Shown piece after piece: positions 9,802-18,486 of a DNA stretch of 64,000 bases. Source of the DNA: Photobacterium indicum. Its GTDB lineage: Bacteria; Pseudomonadota; Gammaproteobacteria; Enterobacterales; Vibrionaceae. Location: assembly GCF_003026215.1 (NCBI RefSeq), contig NZ_PYOC01000017.1, positions 1 to 64,000 on the forward strand. The letters are read 5' to 3'. Each line of letters opens with the position of its first letter. Positions within the stretch are counted from its first letter, which is position 1. The notes under the pieces are model-generated. The model searched no databases. It saw only the letters and a program-made list of their open reading frames with translations, and was not told the DNA's origin. Both the position numbers and the translations under genes were made by a program.

Positions 9802-9817
9802 TGTGATAAAAATCACA
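9802..9817 (+). promoter_or_regulatory. Composite CRP/FNR-type site upstream of frdA
   Basis: TGTGA-TAAAAA-TCACA is a perfect CRP half-site pair. Shifted by one base, GTGAT-AAAA-ATCAC matches 8 of 10 positions of the FNR consensus TTGAT-N4-ATCAA. A TATACT -10 candidate follows at 9834-9839. The frd operon is anaerobically induced by FNR in E. coli. Which regulator acts here is inferred and not resolved. Confidence 0.6.
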
Positions 9818-9982
9818 ATTATTGTAATCACCTTATACTTTTGGGTTATTTCCATAAGAAAGCTGCGTCTAAATCAACTTTTTTATCGCTTTTGTTGCAT
9901 AGAATGTCCCTAGGATTTCAAGGATAGGTGCACTGTTGCGCACCTGTTAAATTTTTTATCGTCTTACCTCCGGAGGATAACT

Positions 9983-11794
9983 GTGAAGACAATTACCACA
10001 GATATCGCTGTAATCGGTGCTGGTGGTGCTGGCCTACGTGCTGCCATCGCTGCTGCTGAAGCAAACCCAGACTTAGAAATTGCACTTATTTCTAAAGTTT
10101 ACCCTATGCGCTCTCACACTGTAGCTGCAGAGGGTGGCTCCGCTGCCGTCATCAAGGATGAGGATAGCTTAGACAATCACTTCAACGATACCGTTGGTGG
10201 TGGCGACTGGCTATGTGAACAGGACGTTGTTGAATATTTCGTAGAAAACGCGACTCGCGAGATGACCCAATTAGAGCAATGGGGTTGTCCTTGGAGCCGT
10301 AAAGAAAACGGTGACGTAAACGTTCGTCGTTTTGGCGGAATGAAGGTAGAGCGTACATGGTTTGCTGCAGATAAAACCGGCTTCCACATGCTACACACGC
10401 TTTTCCAAACATCTATCAAATATAAGCAAATCAACCGCTTTGACGAATATTTCGTAGTTGATCTATTGGTTGAAGAAGGTGAAGTACAAGGTCTTGTCGC
10501 TATTCACATGTCTGAAGGCGAGTTGATCTGTATTAAAGCTAAATCTGTTGTACTAGCAACGGGTGGCGCGGGTCGTGTTTATAACTGTAATACGAACGGC
10601 GGCATCGTGACTGGCGATGGTATGGCGATGGCGTTCCGCCACGGTGTACCACTACGTGATATGGAATTCGTTCAGTATCACCCAACAGGTTTACCTGGTA
10701 CTGGCATCTTGATGACTGAAGGTTGTCGTGGTGAAGGCGGTATCATGCTAAACAAGAATGGCTACCGTTACCTACAAGATTACGGTATGGGTCCTGAAAC
10801 CCCTATCGGTGAGCCTAAGAACAAATACATGGAACTTGGTCCACGTGACAAGGTTTCTCAAGCATTTTGGCACGAGCTGCAAAAAGGCAACACCATCAAG
10901 CACCCATTGGGCGACGTGGTTCACCTTGATTTGCGCCACCTAGGTAAAGAATATTTACATGAACGCCTACCGTTCATCTGTGAATTATCTAAAGCATACG
11001 TAAACGTGGATCCTGCGGAAGAGCCAATTCCAATTCGTCCAACTGTTCACTACACCATGGGTGGTATTGAAACAGACAAGAATAACGAAACGCGTATTTC
11101 TGGTTTGTTCGCTGTTGGTGAATGTTCATCTGTCGGCCTTCACGGTGCTAACCGTTTAGGTTCTAACTCTCTAGCTGAGCTTGTTGTATTCGGTCGCCTT
11201 GCGGGTGAAGGTGCAGCGAAGCGTGCAGTAGAATTCAAGGGTTGGAATGAAGCGTCTATCACTAAGCAGATTCAAGCAGTTCAAGATCGTATTGATGCGC
11301 TGATGTCTCAAGAAGGTGATGAAAACTGGTCTGATATCCGAACTGAAATGGGTCACTCCATGGAAGCGGGTTGTGGTATCTACCGCCAAGAAGATTTAAT
11401 GCAAGCGACTGTTGATAAACTAGCAGAGCTTCGTGAGCGTTATAAGAAAATCAGCATCAAAGACAAAGGTAAAGTATTCAACACCGATTTGCTTTATGCA
11501 ATCGAAGTTGGCTACGGTCTGGAAGTAGCAGAAACAATGGCTCACTCAGCTATTCTTCGTCGCGAATCACGTGGTGCACACCAACGTCTAGATGACAACT
11601 GCACAGAACGTGATGACGTAAACTACCTGAAGCACTCACTTGCATTCTACAACGGTGATAAAGCACCTCGTATTGAATACAGCGACGTGAAAATCACTAA
11701 GTCTCAGCCTAAAGCACGTCTATACGGTGCGGCAGCTGAAGAAGCAGCTGCAAAAGAAGCAGCTGAAGCGAAGCAAGCAAAGGAGCAGGCATAA
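9983..11794 (+). CDS. frdA: Fumarate reductase flavoprotein subunit
   Basis: This 603-aa catalytic subunit of menaquinol:fumarate reductase reduces fumarate to succinate in anaerobic respiration. The FAD-binding GAGGAGLRAA is near residue 13. His45 in RSHTVAAEGG is the covalent FAD attachment site. Family blocks include HPTGLPGTG, GRGEGG and GLHGANRLGSNSL. The start is GTG at 9983 with a strong CCGGAGG ribosome site. An alanine/glutamate/lysine-rich C-terminal tail (AAAEEAAAKEAAEAKQ) extends past the core domain. It is first gene of frdABCD, and the frdB start codon overlaps its stop. Confidence 0.97.
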   Translation: MKTITTDIAVIGAGGAGLRAAIAAAEANPDLEIALISKVYPMRSHTVAAEGGSAAVIKDEDSLDNHFNDTVGGGDWLCEQDVVEYFVENATREMTQLEQWGCPWSRKENGDVNVRRFGGMKVERTWFAADKTGFHMLHTLFQTSIKYKQINRFDEYFVVDLLVEEGEVQGLVAIHMSEGELICIKAKSVVLATGGAGRVYNCNTNGGIVTGDGMAMAFRHGVPLRDMEFVQYHPTGLPGTGILMTEGCRGEGGIMLNKNGYRYLQDYGMGPETPIGEPKNKYMELGPRDKVSQAFWHELQKGNTIKHPLGDVVHLDLRHLGKEYLHERLPFICELSKAYVNVDPAEEPIPIRPTVHYTMGGIETDKNNETRISGLFAVGECSSVGLHGANRLGSNSLAELVVFGRLAGEGAAKRAVEFKGWNEASITKQIQAVQDRIDALMSQEGDENWSDIRTEMGHSMEAGCGIYRQEDLMQATVDKLAELRERYKKISIKDKGKVFNTDLLYAIEVGYGLEVAETMAHSAILRRESRGAHQRLDDNCTERDDVNYLKHSLAFYNGDKAPRIEYSDVKITKSQPKARLYGAAAEEAAAKEAAEAKQAKEQA

Positions 11795-12534
11795 TGTCAG
11801 GCAATCGCATCCAGAAAGTAGAAATCCTGCGTTATGATCCAGAAAAAGACGCAGAACCGTATTTTGAATTATTTGAAGTACCGTTTAATGAAACCATGTC
11901 AGTGCTTGATGCTCTGGGTTACATCAAAGATAACCTAGATAAAGATCTAGCTTACCGTTGGTCTTGCCGTATGGCGATCTGTGGTTCTTGCGGCATGATG
12001 GTTAACAAGGTACCTAAGCTAGCTTGTAAAACTTTCTTACGTGACTACCCAAATGGTCTGAAAATCGAAGCATTGGCTAACTTTGCTATCGAAAAAGATT
12101 TGATTGTTGATATGACGCCGTTCATCGAACGTCTTGAAGCTATCAAGCCATACATCATTGGTAACGATCGCACCCCTGAAGATGGTCCGAATAACCAAAC
12201 ACCCGAGCAAATGGCTAAATACAAGCAATTTGCAGGTTGTATCAACTGTGGTCTTTGCTACTCAGCATGTCCTCAGTTTGGTTTGAACCCAGAATTCATT
12301 GGTCCTGCTGCACTAACACTTGCACACCGTTACAACCTAGATAGCCGTGATAACGGTGCTCAAGAGCGTATGAAGCTGATTAACGGCGAAAACGGCGCTT
12401 GGGGTTGTACATTTGTTGGTTACTGTTCTGAAGTTTGTCCGAAGAGCGTCGATCCAGCAGCAGCGGTTAACCAAGGTAAAGTTGAATCTTCTAAAGATTT
12501 TGTTATTGCCATGATTAAGCCTCAGGAGGCATAA
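11794..12534 (+). CDS. frdB: Fumarate reductase iron-sulfur subunit
   Basis: This 246-aa electron-transfer subunit passes electrons from menaquinol to FrdA. Cysteine clusters for three centres are visible: CRMAICGSCG plus a later Cys for [2Fe-2S], CINCGLCYSACPQ for [4Fe-4S], and CTFVGYCSEVCPKSVDP completing the [3Fe-4S] and [4Fe-4S] sites. The ATG overlaps the frdA TAA stop by one base (TAATG), indicating translational coupling. Confidence 0.97.
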   Translation: MSGNRIQKVEILRYDPEKDAEPYFELFEVPFNETMSVLDALGYIKDNLDKDLAYRWSCRMAICGSCGMMVNKVPKLACKTFLRDYPNGLKIEALANFAIEKDLIVDMTPFIERLEAIKPYIIGNDRTPEDGPNNQTPEQMAKYKQFAGCINCGLCYSACPQFGLNPEFIGPAALTLAHRYNLDSRDNGAQERMKLINGENGAWGCTFVGYCSEVCPKSVDPAAAVNQGKVESSKDFVIAMIKPQEA

Positions 12535-12536
12535 GG

Positions 12537-12920
12537 ATGAGCAACCGTAAACCTTACGTTCGCGAAATGACACGCACTTGGTGGAAAGATGATCCTTTCT
12601 ACCGCTTCTACATGGTACGTGAAGCAACAATTCTACCTTTGATCTTTTTCACTATCTGCCTGACATTCGGTCTAGGTTGTCTAGTGAAAGGACCAGAAGC
12701 TTGGGCTGGTTGGTTAAGCTTTATGTCTAACCCAATTGTGGTGGTATTAAACATTCTTGCACTTCTTGGCAGCTTGTTCCACGCACAGACCTTCTTCAGC
12801 ATGATGCCTCAAGTAATGCCGATTAAAATTAAAGGCAAAAAGCTTGATAAGAAGATTATTGTACTAGCTCAGTGGGCTGCAGTTGCTGCAATTTCACTGT
12901 TCGTTCTAGTGTTAGTTTAA
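12537..12920 (+). CDS. frdC: Fumarate reductase membrane anchor subunit C
   Basis: The 127-aa hydrophobic subunit has three predicted transmembrane helices and anchors FrdAB to the cytoplasmic membrane, forming part of the quinone site with FrdD. The N-terminal RKPYVREMTRTWWKDDPFYR is the conserved FrdC opening. The ATG lies two bases after the frdB stop, with AGGAGGCATAAGG as ribosome site. Confidence 0.95.
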   Translation: MSNRKPYVREMTRTWWKDDPFYRFYMVREATILPLIFFTICLTFGLGCLVKGPEAWAGWLSFMSNPIVVVLNILALLGSLFHAQTFFSMMPQVMPIKIKGKKLDKKIIVLAQWAAVAAISLFVLVLV

Positions 12921-12930
12921 GGAGAACCAC

Positions 12931-13293
12931 GTGGTAAATCTAAATCCTAAACGTTCTGACGAACCAGTATGGTGGGGTCTGTTTGGTGCTGGTGGTACTT
13001 GGTTCGCAATGCTAACACCAATAACGGTACTTGTTCTTGGTATCATGGTGCCACTAGGCATACTTGATGCGGACGCAATGAGCTATGAGCGAGTTTCAGG
13101 CTTTGTAACAAGCTTCATTGGCGCACTATTTACTATCGCGACACTAGCACTACCAATGTGGCATGCAATGCACCGCCTACATCATGGTATGCACGATCTA
13201 AAATTCCACACAGGTGTGGTTGGTAAGATCGCTTGTTACGCGACAGCGTTCCTAGTATCTGCTTTAGCAATTATCTTTGTGTTCATGATTTAA
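12931..13293 (+). CDS. frdD: Fumarate reductase membrane anchor subunit D
   Basis: This 120-aa protein with three hydrophobic helices is the second membrane anchor of fumarate reductase. KRSDEPVWWGLFGAGGTW and HRLHHGMHDLK are conserved FrdD blocks. The start is GTG at 12931 with an AAGGAGAA ribosome site. It is the last gene of the operon and is followed by a strong terminator. Confidence 0.95.
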   Translation: MVNLNPKRSDEPVWWGLFGAGGTWFAMLTPITVLVLGIMVPLGILDADAMSYERVSGFVTSFIGALFTIATLALPMWHAMHRLHHGMHDLKFHTGVVGKIACYATAFLVSALAIIFVFMI

Positions 13294-13317
13294 TTATCAT
13301 TGGTATACAAAATGTAG

Positions 13318-13346
13318 AAAGCACCGCTTAGGCGGTGCTTTTTTTT
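13318..13346 (+). terminator. Intrinsic terminator of frdABCD
   Basis: The stem GCACCGC / GCGGTGC, flanked by AAA, has a TTAG loop and is followed by a run of T. It lies about 25 bases after frdD. Confidence 0.92.
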
Positions 13347-13377
13347 GGATCAAATAAATACGTGCTATTTGTGCGCG

Positions 13378-14775
13378 CTATTTGTTTTGATTGGTATCGG
13401 TGAGTTTTTGGTTTTTCTCTAAAATCCCTAATGCCCCCAACCCCGTAATTACATCCAAGTTCGTTGTTAACTTTCCGGCATTACTGCCACCAAAATAGTT
13501 TGTTGGCATCTGTACTTGGTAGTTCTTCAAATTATTGTATAACGCAGTGGACACATCACGATTCAATTCAGCTAAATAGACATCGCGGTTTGCACCATAA
13601 GCATCATATTTTGACTTTAAAATTTCAGCTTCAGCGTGCCCTTTCGACAAAATGGCTTTCGCTTCGTATTCTGCTGATAACGCATTGGCTTTTTGAATAG
13701 CCAAGTTCGCTTCTGCTATCGCCAATTCCTTTTCTTTATCAACTTCCGCTAAACGCTTGGTCTTTTCGACCTCAACTATTTCTCGCTCCGCAATTTGACG
13801 AGCAATTTCCACTTCTTTTTGCTGCGAAATAATCGCGAGCTCTTTATTTCGCTGTGCATCTTGTACTTCACGAGTACGTTGAATCTCTTTACGTAACTGT
13901 TCCGTTTCTGCCTGTGCTTTTGATGTTTCTTGCTCTTGGATGGCACGAATGCGATCAGCGACTAACCGCTTCTTATCCATCAATAGCTTGTTTAATTGCT
14001 CTTCCGGTGAAGGGTCCCCTATCGTCACTTGCGTAACCGCAATACCATACTGCTGTAATGGGTTGTTCTGACGCTTAGGGTTACCATCTGTATCTAATAC
14101 GGGGACGGTTTTCCATACCAATTGCTGGGTGCGTTGCAATTTATTTGAATTAGATTGGTTAATACCGACTGGCGCTAAATCAATTTGCTCAATTTCAACT
14201 TGCTTTCGTTCGGTCATATAAATGCCATCACGCAGCTGATCACCAAGCTTTGTTTTAAACTGATTTAATCCACCTTGGAAAAATTCTTCTCCGGTGTATT
14301 GAGTCGCCGTAATCACCGTGACATTTCGTGCATTTTTAACCAACAAAGCATCGATTAAATTACTGTTATTACGAAATTCTCGGTGCATTTTGATCACCGC
14401 ATCAGGGTTTTGAGACAGCTTAAATCGGAAAGTAACGGGAATACTACCAATATAGGTATCAGCAAAGCGGACTTGAATAGACGGTAAGCGTTGATAGAAA
14501 TCTTCGCCTGTTGTATTACCATAAGAAACGGTAATAACCTGATCGTATTGGGTGATCTTTGACAAAAAAGGCATCCGAAAGTGAATGCCTGGCTCACTAA
14601 AAACATCCAATTCGCCTGTCACATTATTCTGATGCACATAGGTATATCCCGCATCGGTCATTAAAACGGAATTATTTGCTAACCCCAATAATGCAGCAAT
14701 ACCTAAAATACCGCCAGCAAGAGGAAGAGACAGTTTTTTCTTTAGCGCAGCTTGTGCCTGAGGCTTAAAATCCAT
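13378..14775 (-). CDS. SPFH/Band 7 domain membrane protein
   Basis: This 465-aa protein has one N-terminal transmembrane segment (about residues 17-38). It is followed by an SPFH (stomatin/prohibitin/flotillin/HflKC) domain recognisable from GYTYVHQNNVTGELDVFSEPGIHFRMPF and RFKLSQNP. A long charged coiled coil (about residues 265-400) is rich in EQETSKAQAETEQLRKE-type heptads. Such proteins form large membrane-bound cages or rafts. Which protease or partner it serves is unknown, and no protease gene adjoins it. The ATG at 14775 is preferred because GGTGGG precedes it, while a TTG lies four codons upstream. It converges on frdD. Confidence 0.82.
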   Translation of the reverse strand: MDFKPQAQAALKKKLSLPLAGGILGIAALLGLANNSVLMTDAGYTYVHQNNVTGELDVFSEPGIHFRMPFLSKITQYDQVITVSYGNTTGEDFYQRLPSIQVRFADTYIGSIPVTFRFKLSQNPDAVIKMHREFRNNSNLIDALLVKNARNVTVITATQYTGEEFFQGGLNQFKTKLGDQLRDGIYMTERKQVEIEQIDLAPVGINQSNSNKLQRTQQLVWKTVPVLDTDGNPKRQNNPLQQYGIAVTQVTIGDPSPEEQLNKLLMDKKRLVADRIRAIQEQETSKAQAETEQLRKEIQRTREVQDAQRNKELAIISQQKEVEIARQIAEREIVEVEKTKRLAEVDKEKELAIAEANLAIQKANALSAEYEAKAILSKGHAEAEILKSKYDAYGANRDVYLAELNRDVSTALYNNLKNYQVQMPTNYFGGSNAGKLTTNLDVITGLGALGILEKNQKLTDTNQNK

Positions 14776-14936
14776 ATAACCCACCAATCAATATAATTAT
14801 TATGTATGTATTAATGGTTATCATTCTAAATACAAATAAATATAAACAATAGCTTACACTTGCAGCTGTACAACTGACCTCATAAAAAATAATGTAAAGC
14901 AGTGAAAGTTCAGCAAAATCACTGAATTGCAGGCAT

Positions 14937-14959
14937 AAAAAAAGCCGCCTTAGCGACTT
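14937..14959 (-). terminator. Intrinsic terminator of efp
   Basis: On the minus strand, a 7-bp stem AAGTCGC / GCGGCTT (one G:U pair) is followed by seven T, about 25 bases after the efp stop. Confidence 0.85.
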
Positions 14960-14983
14960 CTTTGTTACCTGTGAAAGCAAATA

Positions 14984-15550
14984 TTACTTCACACGGCTTA
15001 CGTATTCACCAGAACGCGTATCAGCTTTGATCACTTCGCCAATCTGGATGAACAGTGGAACACGTACAACGGCGCCCGTAATAAGTGTTGCAGGCTTACC
15101 ACCAGTACCCTGTGTATCACCTTTTAGGCCAGGATCAGTTTCAGTCACTTCTAGTTCTACGAAGTTTGGTGGGGTAACAATAATTGGATTACTGTTCCAA
15201 AGTGTTAGCGTACACGTGTTGTTTTCTACCAACCATTTCGCATTGTCACCAACAGCTTTTACATCGGCTGCAATCTGCTCAAATGAAACGTTGTCCATGA
15301 AGTGGTAGAATTCACCATCGTTGTATAGGTAATCAAGTTCAACGTCGACTACATCGGCAGCTTCAACTGATTCGCCAGATTTAAACGTTTTTTCAAGAAC
15401 TTTACCCGAAAGTAGCTTACGGATTTTTACACGGCTGAATGCTTGACCTTTACCAGGCTTAACAAATTCGTTTTCGATAATGACACAAGGTTCATTATCT
15501 AGCATAATTTTCATTCCGCTGCGGAATTCATTGGTGCTGAAAGACGCCAT
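14984..15550 (-). CDS. efp: Translation elongation factor P
   Basis: EF-P binds between the ribosomal P and E sites and relieves stalling at consecutive prolines. The 188-aa sequence begins MASFSTNEFRSGMKIMLD and has the modification loop FVKPGKGQAF, whose Lys34 is the site beta-lysylated by EpmA. The C-terminus DTRSGEYVSRVK is typical. The ATG at 15550 has a GAGG ribosome site. An upstream in-frame start near 15784 would run through epmB and is rejected. It is divergent from epmB, with 34 bases between start codons. Confidence 0.97.
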   Translation of the reverse strand: MASFSTNEFRSGMKIMLDNEPCVIIENEFVKPGKGQAFSRVKIRKLLSGKVLEKTFKSGESVEAADVVDVELDYLYNDGEFYHFMDNVSFEQIAADVKAVGDNAKWLVENNTCTLTLWNSNPIIVTPPNFVELEVTETDPGLKGDTQGTGGKPATLITGAVVRVPLFIQIGEVIKADTRSGEYVSRVK

Positions 15551-15584
15551 TTCTATCCTCTTACACATCTTCGAGTTGTATTTA

Positions 15585-16607
15585 ATGCCGCATATAATAA
15601 CCCGAAACGCCTCAACTGTTGAGCAAAACTGGCTTAATGATCTAGCTAATGCGATTTCAGATCCTTTTCTGCTACTAAAAACCCTAAAAATCGATCCCAT
15701 ACCATGGGAAAAGGGCTTAGCTGCCAAAAAGTTATTTGCGTTACGCGTACCAATGAGCTTTGTCGATAGAATGGAAATTGGCAATCCCTATGATCCACTA
15801 CTGCGACAAATTCTGCCTTTAGAGCCAGAGTTTGAGGTACATGAAGGGTATTCTCTCGATCCTTTAGAGGAACAAGACAACGCCATTCCTGGCTTACTCC
15901 ACAAATATAAAAACCGCGCGTTAATGATAGTGAAAGGTGGTTGTGCGGTGAATTGTCGCTACTGTTTTCGCCGTCACTTCCCTTACAGCGACAACAAGGG
16001 CGGTAAAACACAGTGGAGAATGGCGCTGAACTACATTGCCGAACACCCAGAATTAAATGAAATCATTTTATCTGGCGGTGATCCATTAATGGCAAAAGAC
16101 CACGAGTTAGCATGGCTATTTGATAAAATAGAATCTATTCCTCATATTAAACGTCTGCGTATCCACACTCGCCTGCCTGTCGTCATACCTAACCGTATTA
16201 CTGATGAGTTATGTGCATTAATTGGCAATAGTCGCTTACAAACGATTCTGGTTACCCATATTAACCACGCCAATGAGATTAATGATGAACTAACTGGTGC
16301 CATGAATAAGCTCAAACGCGTAAATGTCACTCTACTTAACCAAGGCGTACTATTAAAAGGGATCAACGATTCAGTCGGTGCCCTGATTCAGCTCAGCGAA
16401 GCCTTGTTTGAGGCCGGTATTTTACCCTATTACCTTCATGTTTTAGACAAAGTACAGGGCGCAGCCCACTTTATGGTCGATGACACTGAAGCGCGCCACC
16501 TAATGGCAGGCCTGCTGGAAAATGTTTCCGGCTATCTCGTCCCTAAACTCACCCGAGAGATAGGAGGCCGTAACAGCAAGACCCCGCTCGATCTACATAT
16601 GGAATAA
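15585..16607 (+). CDS. epmB: EF-P (R)-beta-lysine 2,3-aminomutase EpmB
   Basis: This 340-aa radical-SAM, PLP-dependent enzyme converts L-lysine to (R)-beta-lysine, the donor used by EpmA to modify EF-P. The [4Fe-4S]-binding cysteines are Cys120, Cys124 and Cys127 in GGCAVNCRYCFRRHFPY. ILSGGDPLM and the C-terminal GYLVPKLTREIGG are family blocks. The ATG at 15585 is chosen because upstream codons fall inside efp on the other strand. Part of this gene (16258 onward) is repeated in decayed form at 19786-19885. Confidence 0.95.
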   Translation: MPHIITRNASTVEQNWLNDLANAISDPFLLLKTLKIDPIPWEKGLAAKKLFALRVPMSFVDRMEIGNPYDPLLRQILPLEPEFEVHEGYSLDPLEEQDNAIPGLLHKYKNRALMIVKGGCAVNCRYCFRRHFPYSDNKGGKTQWRMALNYIAEHPELNEIILSGGDPLMAKDHELAWLFDKIESIPHIKRLRIHTRLPVVIPNRITDELCALIGNSRLQTILVTHINHANEINDELTGAMNKLKRVNVTLLNQGVLLKGINDSVGALIQLSEALFEAGILPYYLHVLDKVQGAAHFMVDDTEARHLMAGLLENVSGYLVPKLTREIGGRNSKTPLDLHME

Positions 16608-16825
16608 CTGCTCACTCTCTCGCATCTTTCACACCTTATTATGCCGGGGATTGTGTCACCATCGACACAATCCCCCTCTGCATTTCTCCGCAATCATCCC
16701 TTTTTCAGTAAATTCATAAGAAAAACAGCGAATAGCATTCATTTATTTAAGTGCCATGTTTTTATGTCGCTCATTTCATTTGCAACGCAATAATGGAACC
16801 AAAATCACAAATAAGAAGAAATAAT

Positions 16826-18442
16826 ATGAATCTTAAAATGAAATTATCAGCATGCTTTGCTGTTCTCTCACTCATAATCATTTTGGTGCTATCTACCTTT
16901 TCCTACCAAGCTTTACAAAGCAGAACACTTAACAGCCTGAATACGGAACTAACAACAGCAGCCAATGCCACCCAAAAAATTATCGGTGATGAACGCCATG
17001 ATCACCAAAACAAAGCCAACAACGATTACGACAAAATTTCCCAGAATTTGACCAGCTTCACCCAAGCCTCAGAGCTGGATTGGGTCTATTCCACCGTGAT
17101 GAGAAACGGTCGGATATATTACACCTATATCAATCAAACAAAAGAAGAAGCACGTTCTGGCCACTATAAAAACTGGTACCAAGAAGAATACAAAATGGTT
17201 CCGAAAATGCTTCGCAAAGCATTCCTGACTCAACAAATCCAATTTGAAGAGTACCAAGGTGAATACGGCCGATACCGCTCAATTTTCGTCCCGTTTCGTA
17301 ACCATCAAGGAGAAACCTATGTGATAGGGGTCGATATCTCGCTGAGCGAAGTTGATGCCATGATAAACCGCGAACTCAAGAAAGTGTGTATCACCGCAAT
17401 GATCGTTTTGGCACTAGCACTAGTGGCTGCCCGCCTGATCGCCAATCAGCTTGTTGCACCAATCAATACGCTAAATGCCGTACTGCTCAACATTGCTAAT
17501 GGCGACTGGAACCTCACACAACAAGTGCCAGTGAGCAGTAAGGATGAAATCGGGGCAATGTCGCACTCGTTCAATACCTTTATGGCAGCATTACGCCAGC
17601 GCCTAATGGAGGTTAGCCAAAGCACCGAAAGCGTTGCTGCGATCACCACCCAACTTGATCACCTCATTCAGGCCGTCACAAAGCGCTCAATCGAACAGGC
17701 AGAAAACGTTGGCAACAGTGCAGCGGCAATCGAAGAGTTGGCGACCAGTTCACAAAGCATTTCGGAAGTGGTCAACGGTGCCAATCAAAAAATGACCCAC
17801 TTTGAACTGCATACCCAAGACACGGTCGGTGCGATCAATCATGCCGTCACTGGTATGCAAAATGTCCAACAGGAAACCAACACTGTTGCCGAAAGACTCC
17901 ATCAGCTTGACAGCCGCGCCAATGATATCAACTCCATTGTTGAGGTGATCAAAGATATTGCCGACCAGACTAACCTACTGGCGCTCAATGCCGCTATCGA
18001 AGCGGCACGAGCCGGAGAGCAAGGCCGTGGGTTTGCAGTAGTGGCCGACGAAGTCCGCCAATTGTCAGAACGAACCGCCAAGGCAACGATCGAAATAGGG
18101 TCGATGATCAATACTATTCAAACCGATACGAGTGGCGCGACCGACACAATGCAACTAGCAGTCGGTCAAGTTGATAGTTGCGTTCAATATGCCGATGAAG
18201 CAAATCAATCACTTAATGGCTTTAGAACTGAAATTACCTCAGTAACCGAAGGCATGGAAGAAATTGCCGAGTCAGTAAAAGAGCAAGCTTTTGCCGCTGA
18301 ACACTTATCATCCAATGTTGCCACACTCAGCAGCAGCGCCAATGAAAACCGCTTATCAACACAAGATGCACAACAAGGGGTAGAAGAGCTCAAGCGCAGA
18401 GCCACTGCGCTTCGTGATGTTGTGCGTTTATTCACGCTGTAA
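16826..18442 (+). CDS. Methyl-accepting chemotaxis protein paired with bsrV
   Basis: This 538-aa chemoreceptor has TM1 at residues 8-30, a compact periplasmic sensor of about 155 residues (single-Cache-like, containing DWVYSTVMRNGRIYYTYINQ), TM2 at about 188-207, a HAMP domain and a signalling coiled coil with tip DIADQTNLLALNAAIEAA near 377. The ATG at 16826 follows AAGAAGAA, and an ATG 25 codons upstream lacks a ribosome site. It lies 44 bases upstream of bsrV with no terminator between, so the two are probably cotranscribed. A receptor in the same position beside bsrV in Vibrio cholerae was, as I recall, reported to mediate avoidance of D-Arg/D-Lys. The same role here is inferred. GC content looks higher than in neighbouring genes. 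Confidence 0.9.
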   Translation: MNLKMKLSACFAVLSLIIILVLSTFSYQALQSRTLNSLNTELTTAANATQKIIGDERHDHQNKANNDYDKISQNLTSFTQASELDWVYSTVMRNGRIYYTYINQTKEEARSGHYKNWYQEEYKMVPKMLRKAFLTQQIQFEEYQGEYGRYRSIFVPFRNHQGETYVIGVDISLSEVDAMINRELKKVCITAMIVLALALVAARLIANQLVAPINTLNAVLLNIANGDWNLTQQVPVSSKDEIGAMSHSFNTFMAALRQRLMEVSQSTESVAAITTQLDHLIQAVTKRSIEQAENVGNSAAAIEELATSSQSISEVVNGANQKMTHFELHTQDTVGAINHAVTGMQNVQQETNTVAERLHQLDSRANDINSIVEVIKDIADQTNLLALNAAIEAARAGEQGRGFAVVADEVRQLSERTAKATIEIGSMINTIQTDTSGATDTMQLAVGQVDSCVQYADEANQSLNGFRTEITSVTEGMEEIAESVKEQAFAAEHLSSNVATLSSSANENRLSTQDAQQGVEELKRRATALRDVVRLFTL

Positions 18443-18486
18443 CTTCACCCCATTTTTTACATCATATATATAAAAGGAAATACATT

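Noticed and set aside
14765..14980. 71-codon minus-strand frame between efp and the SPFH gene
   Set aside because: It runs through the efp terminator and is composed of AT-rich hydrophobic codons without a start signal.
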